NCBI GenBank assembly: GCA_003505905.1
Contig: DNXM01000078.1
Location: forward strand, 224 to 7,000
DNA: 6,777 nucleotides
Direction: 5' to 3'
Origin: Oscillospiraceae bacterium
GTDB lineage: Bacteria > Bacillota > Clostridia > Oscillospirales > Acutalibacteraceae
The notes under the pieces: generated by a model
Databases searched by the model: none
Told to the model about the DNA's origin: nothing
What the model saw: the letters and a program-made list of their open reading frames with translations, nothing else
In this document: in pieces, positions 5,970-6,777 of the stretch
Numbering within the stretch: position 1 is the stretch's first letter
Layout: every line of letters begins with the position of its first letter
Made by a program: the position numbers and the translations under genes

Positions 5970-6777
5970 TTTTTTGTCATTGATATTCAGTTCTTCCTTC
6001 AGTAATTGTATGTATTCTTTGATTTCCATCCTGTCAACATCGTCACTGCGAACAAGGCAGGATATCTCCATCATAACACCCGGAACAGGGAAAGAAACGG
6101 TGCCGTACTGTTCGTTGATTCCTTTGGATGGTTGCATTCCGAAGAAGAATCCGTTTGTGCAGGCAGCCAATCTTCGCCTGATATCAACTTCATCGGACAT
6201 AATCTTATAACCGCATTGAACAAAATCGGAATCGTTGTAGCTTGTTGAGGTGTTATCCTCATTCAGAATGCGGTCAACAATATACGGATATTCCTTCATA
6301 AGGTCGCAGCCCTGCGATATTTTCTCCGCTCTTCCGTCCAATGCGGCAGGGTGATCTTTTCTCATATTGATAACGGCAGGAAGCTCGCCGATGGGAATCA
6401 TAGTCAGGTTGTTCTGCTTGCATCCGTTTCTAACACCGACTATCTGGGATTTCAGAATGGCAATAAAAACAACATCAAGGTTGAATTTGGCCAATTCTTC
6501 AATACCCTCGTTAAGAGAAACGTCTCTGTATCTCAAATCCGTTTCCGTATCATCACGGTGCATTTCACATAGTTTAAGAAAGGGCCTAATGGCATCAAGA
6601 TAATACGGGGTACCAAGTCTTAAACGGAAAACCTCCTCGCGGTCCTGAATGCCCATGATTTCATCATGCTCCTTCATCATCCGTTCTGCCCGTTCAAGAA
6701 AATACCTTCCTTTTTCGGTTGCAACAATTCCTGCTCTTGAACGCCTGAATATTTCAAATCCGATTTCCTTTTCAAGC
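5952..6777 (-). CDS. LysR-family transcriptional regulator, 5' end outside the window
   Basis: The reading frame is open to the window edge; 274 C-terminal residues are visible and roughly 30 N-terminal residues, including the first part of the DNA-binding domain, are missing. The edge-proximal stretch begins LEKEIGFEIFRRSR and continues through GIVATEKGRYFLERAERM, which is the end of the LysR recognition helix, wing and linker helix (typical family pattern: LE-x-x-LG-x-x-LF-x-R, then LT-x-x-G). The remainder fits a LysR effector-binding domain: a start near RLRLGTPYYLD, a central DVVFIAI strand and a C-terminal helix before the stop. An internal ATG-ATG at 6680-6675 is not the start because the conserved sequence continues upstream of it. 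The effector and targets cannot be deduced. It is co-oriented with the xylanase but separated from it by its own terminator and the xylanase promoter, so it is not in one operon; whether it controls the xylanase is open. Confidence 0.9.
   Translation of the reverse strand, partial: LEKEIGFEIFRRSRAGIVATEKGRYFLERAERMMKEHDEIMGIQDREEVFRLRLGTPYYLDAIRPFLKLCEMHRDDTETDLRYRDVSLNEGIEELAKFNLDVVFIAILKSQIVGVRNGCKQNNLTMIPIGELPAVINMRKDHPAALDGRAEKISQGCDLMKEYPYIVDRILNEDNTSTSYNDSDFVQCGYKIMSDEVDIRRRLAACTNGFFFGMQPSKGINEQYGTVSFPVPGVMMEISCLVRSDDVDRMEIKEYIQLLKEELNINDKKGAVAN

Noticed and set aside
5798..5983. Plus-strand 61-codon frame in the xylanase-LysR spacer, which might explain the orphan terminator
   Set aside because: It has no ribosome binding site or promoter, runs through the terminator hairpin, and reads as random Cys/Phe-rich sequence.
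6675..6680. Internal ATG-ATG as the start of the minus-strand regulator
   Set aside because: The frame upstream to the window edge encodes the conserved LysR DNA-binding wing and linker, so the gene is cut by the window and not short.
1..6777. CRISPR array, tRNA, insertion sequence or attachment site
   Set aside because: No regularly spaced direct repeats, cloverleaf, transposase motif or flanking duplications were seen.

Overview
The window looks like a piece of a low-to-moderate GC Firmicutes genome, most likely a gut- or rumen-type Clostridia (inference). The signs are strong GGAGG-type ribosome binding sites, a lipoprotein-anchored binding protein (lipobox Cys, as in Gram-positives), a near-consensus sigma-A promoter, A/U-flanked hairpin terminators and a secreted GH10 xylanase. 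No marker gene fixes the genus. There are six protein genes, the last cut by the window edge. I see no RNA gene, mobile element, CRISPR array or long repeat, and no gene-free stretch over 300 bases.

Positions 24-4600 (+) hold a complete four-gene sugar-type ABC importer in the order binding lipoprotein, double-domain ATPase, permease, permease. The last three genes are coupled by overlapping ends. The order matches rhizobial rhaSTPQ, and the binding protein resembles the LsrB/RhaS group. The residues I recall LsrB using for autoinducer-2 are mostly absent, so the ligand is unassigned. A 9-bp hairpin sits between the binding-protein gene and the ATPase gene, where such operons often lower expression of the membrane components. 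The ATPase is strongly asymmetric: the Walker B of its second domain and the signature of its first domain are both degenerate, which leaves one canonical composite ATP site. The operon promoter lies before the window.

Positions 4636-4683 hold a long hairpin that can end transcription from both sides, between the importer operon and a convergent gene.

Positions 4700-5855 (-) hold a stand-alone GH10 endo-xylanase-like enzyme with both catalytic glutamates. It has an almost perfect TTGACA-18-TATAAT promoter with inverted repeats around it. Several substrate-cleft residues that are usually conserved are changed.

Positions 5879-5969 are a short spacer with two hairpins. One is the terminator of the LysR-type gene and overlaps its stop codon. 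The other is a plus-strand terminator-like hairpin with no plus-strand gene before it.

Positions 5952-6777 (-) hold a LysR-type regulator missing its first 30 or so residues at the window edge.

Together the genes suggest a plant-polysaccharide user with an exported xylan-cleaving enzyme beside an importer for a small sugar. The two units are convergent with separate promoters, so a shared role is only a hypothesis. I found no clear undescribed system; the most interesting points are the one-sided ATPase, the altered xylanase cleft and the orphan terminator.
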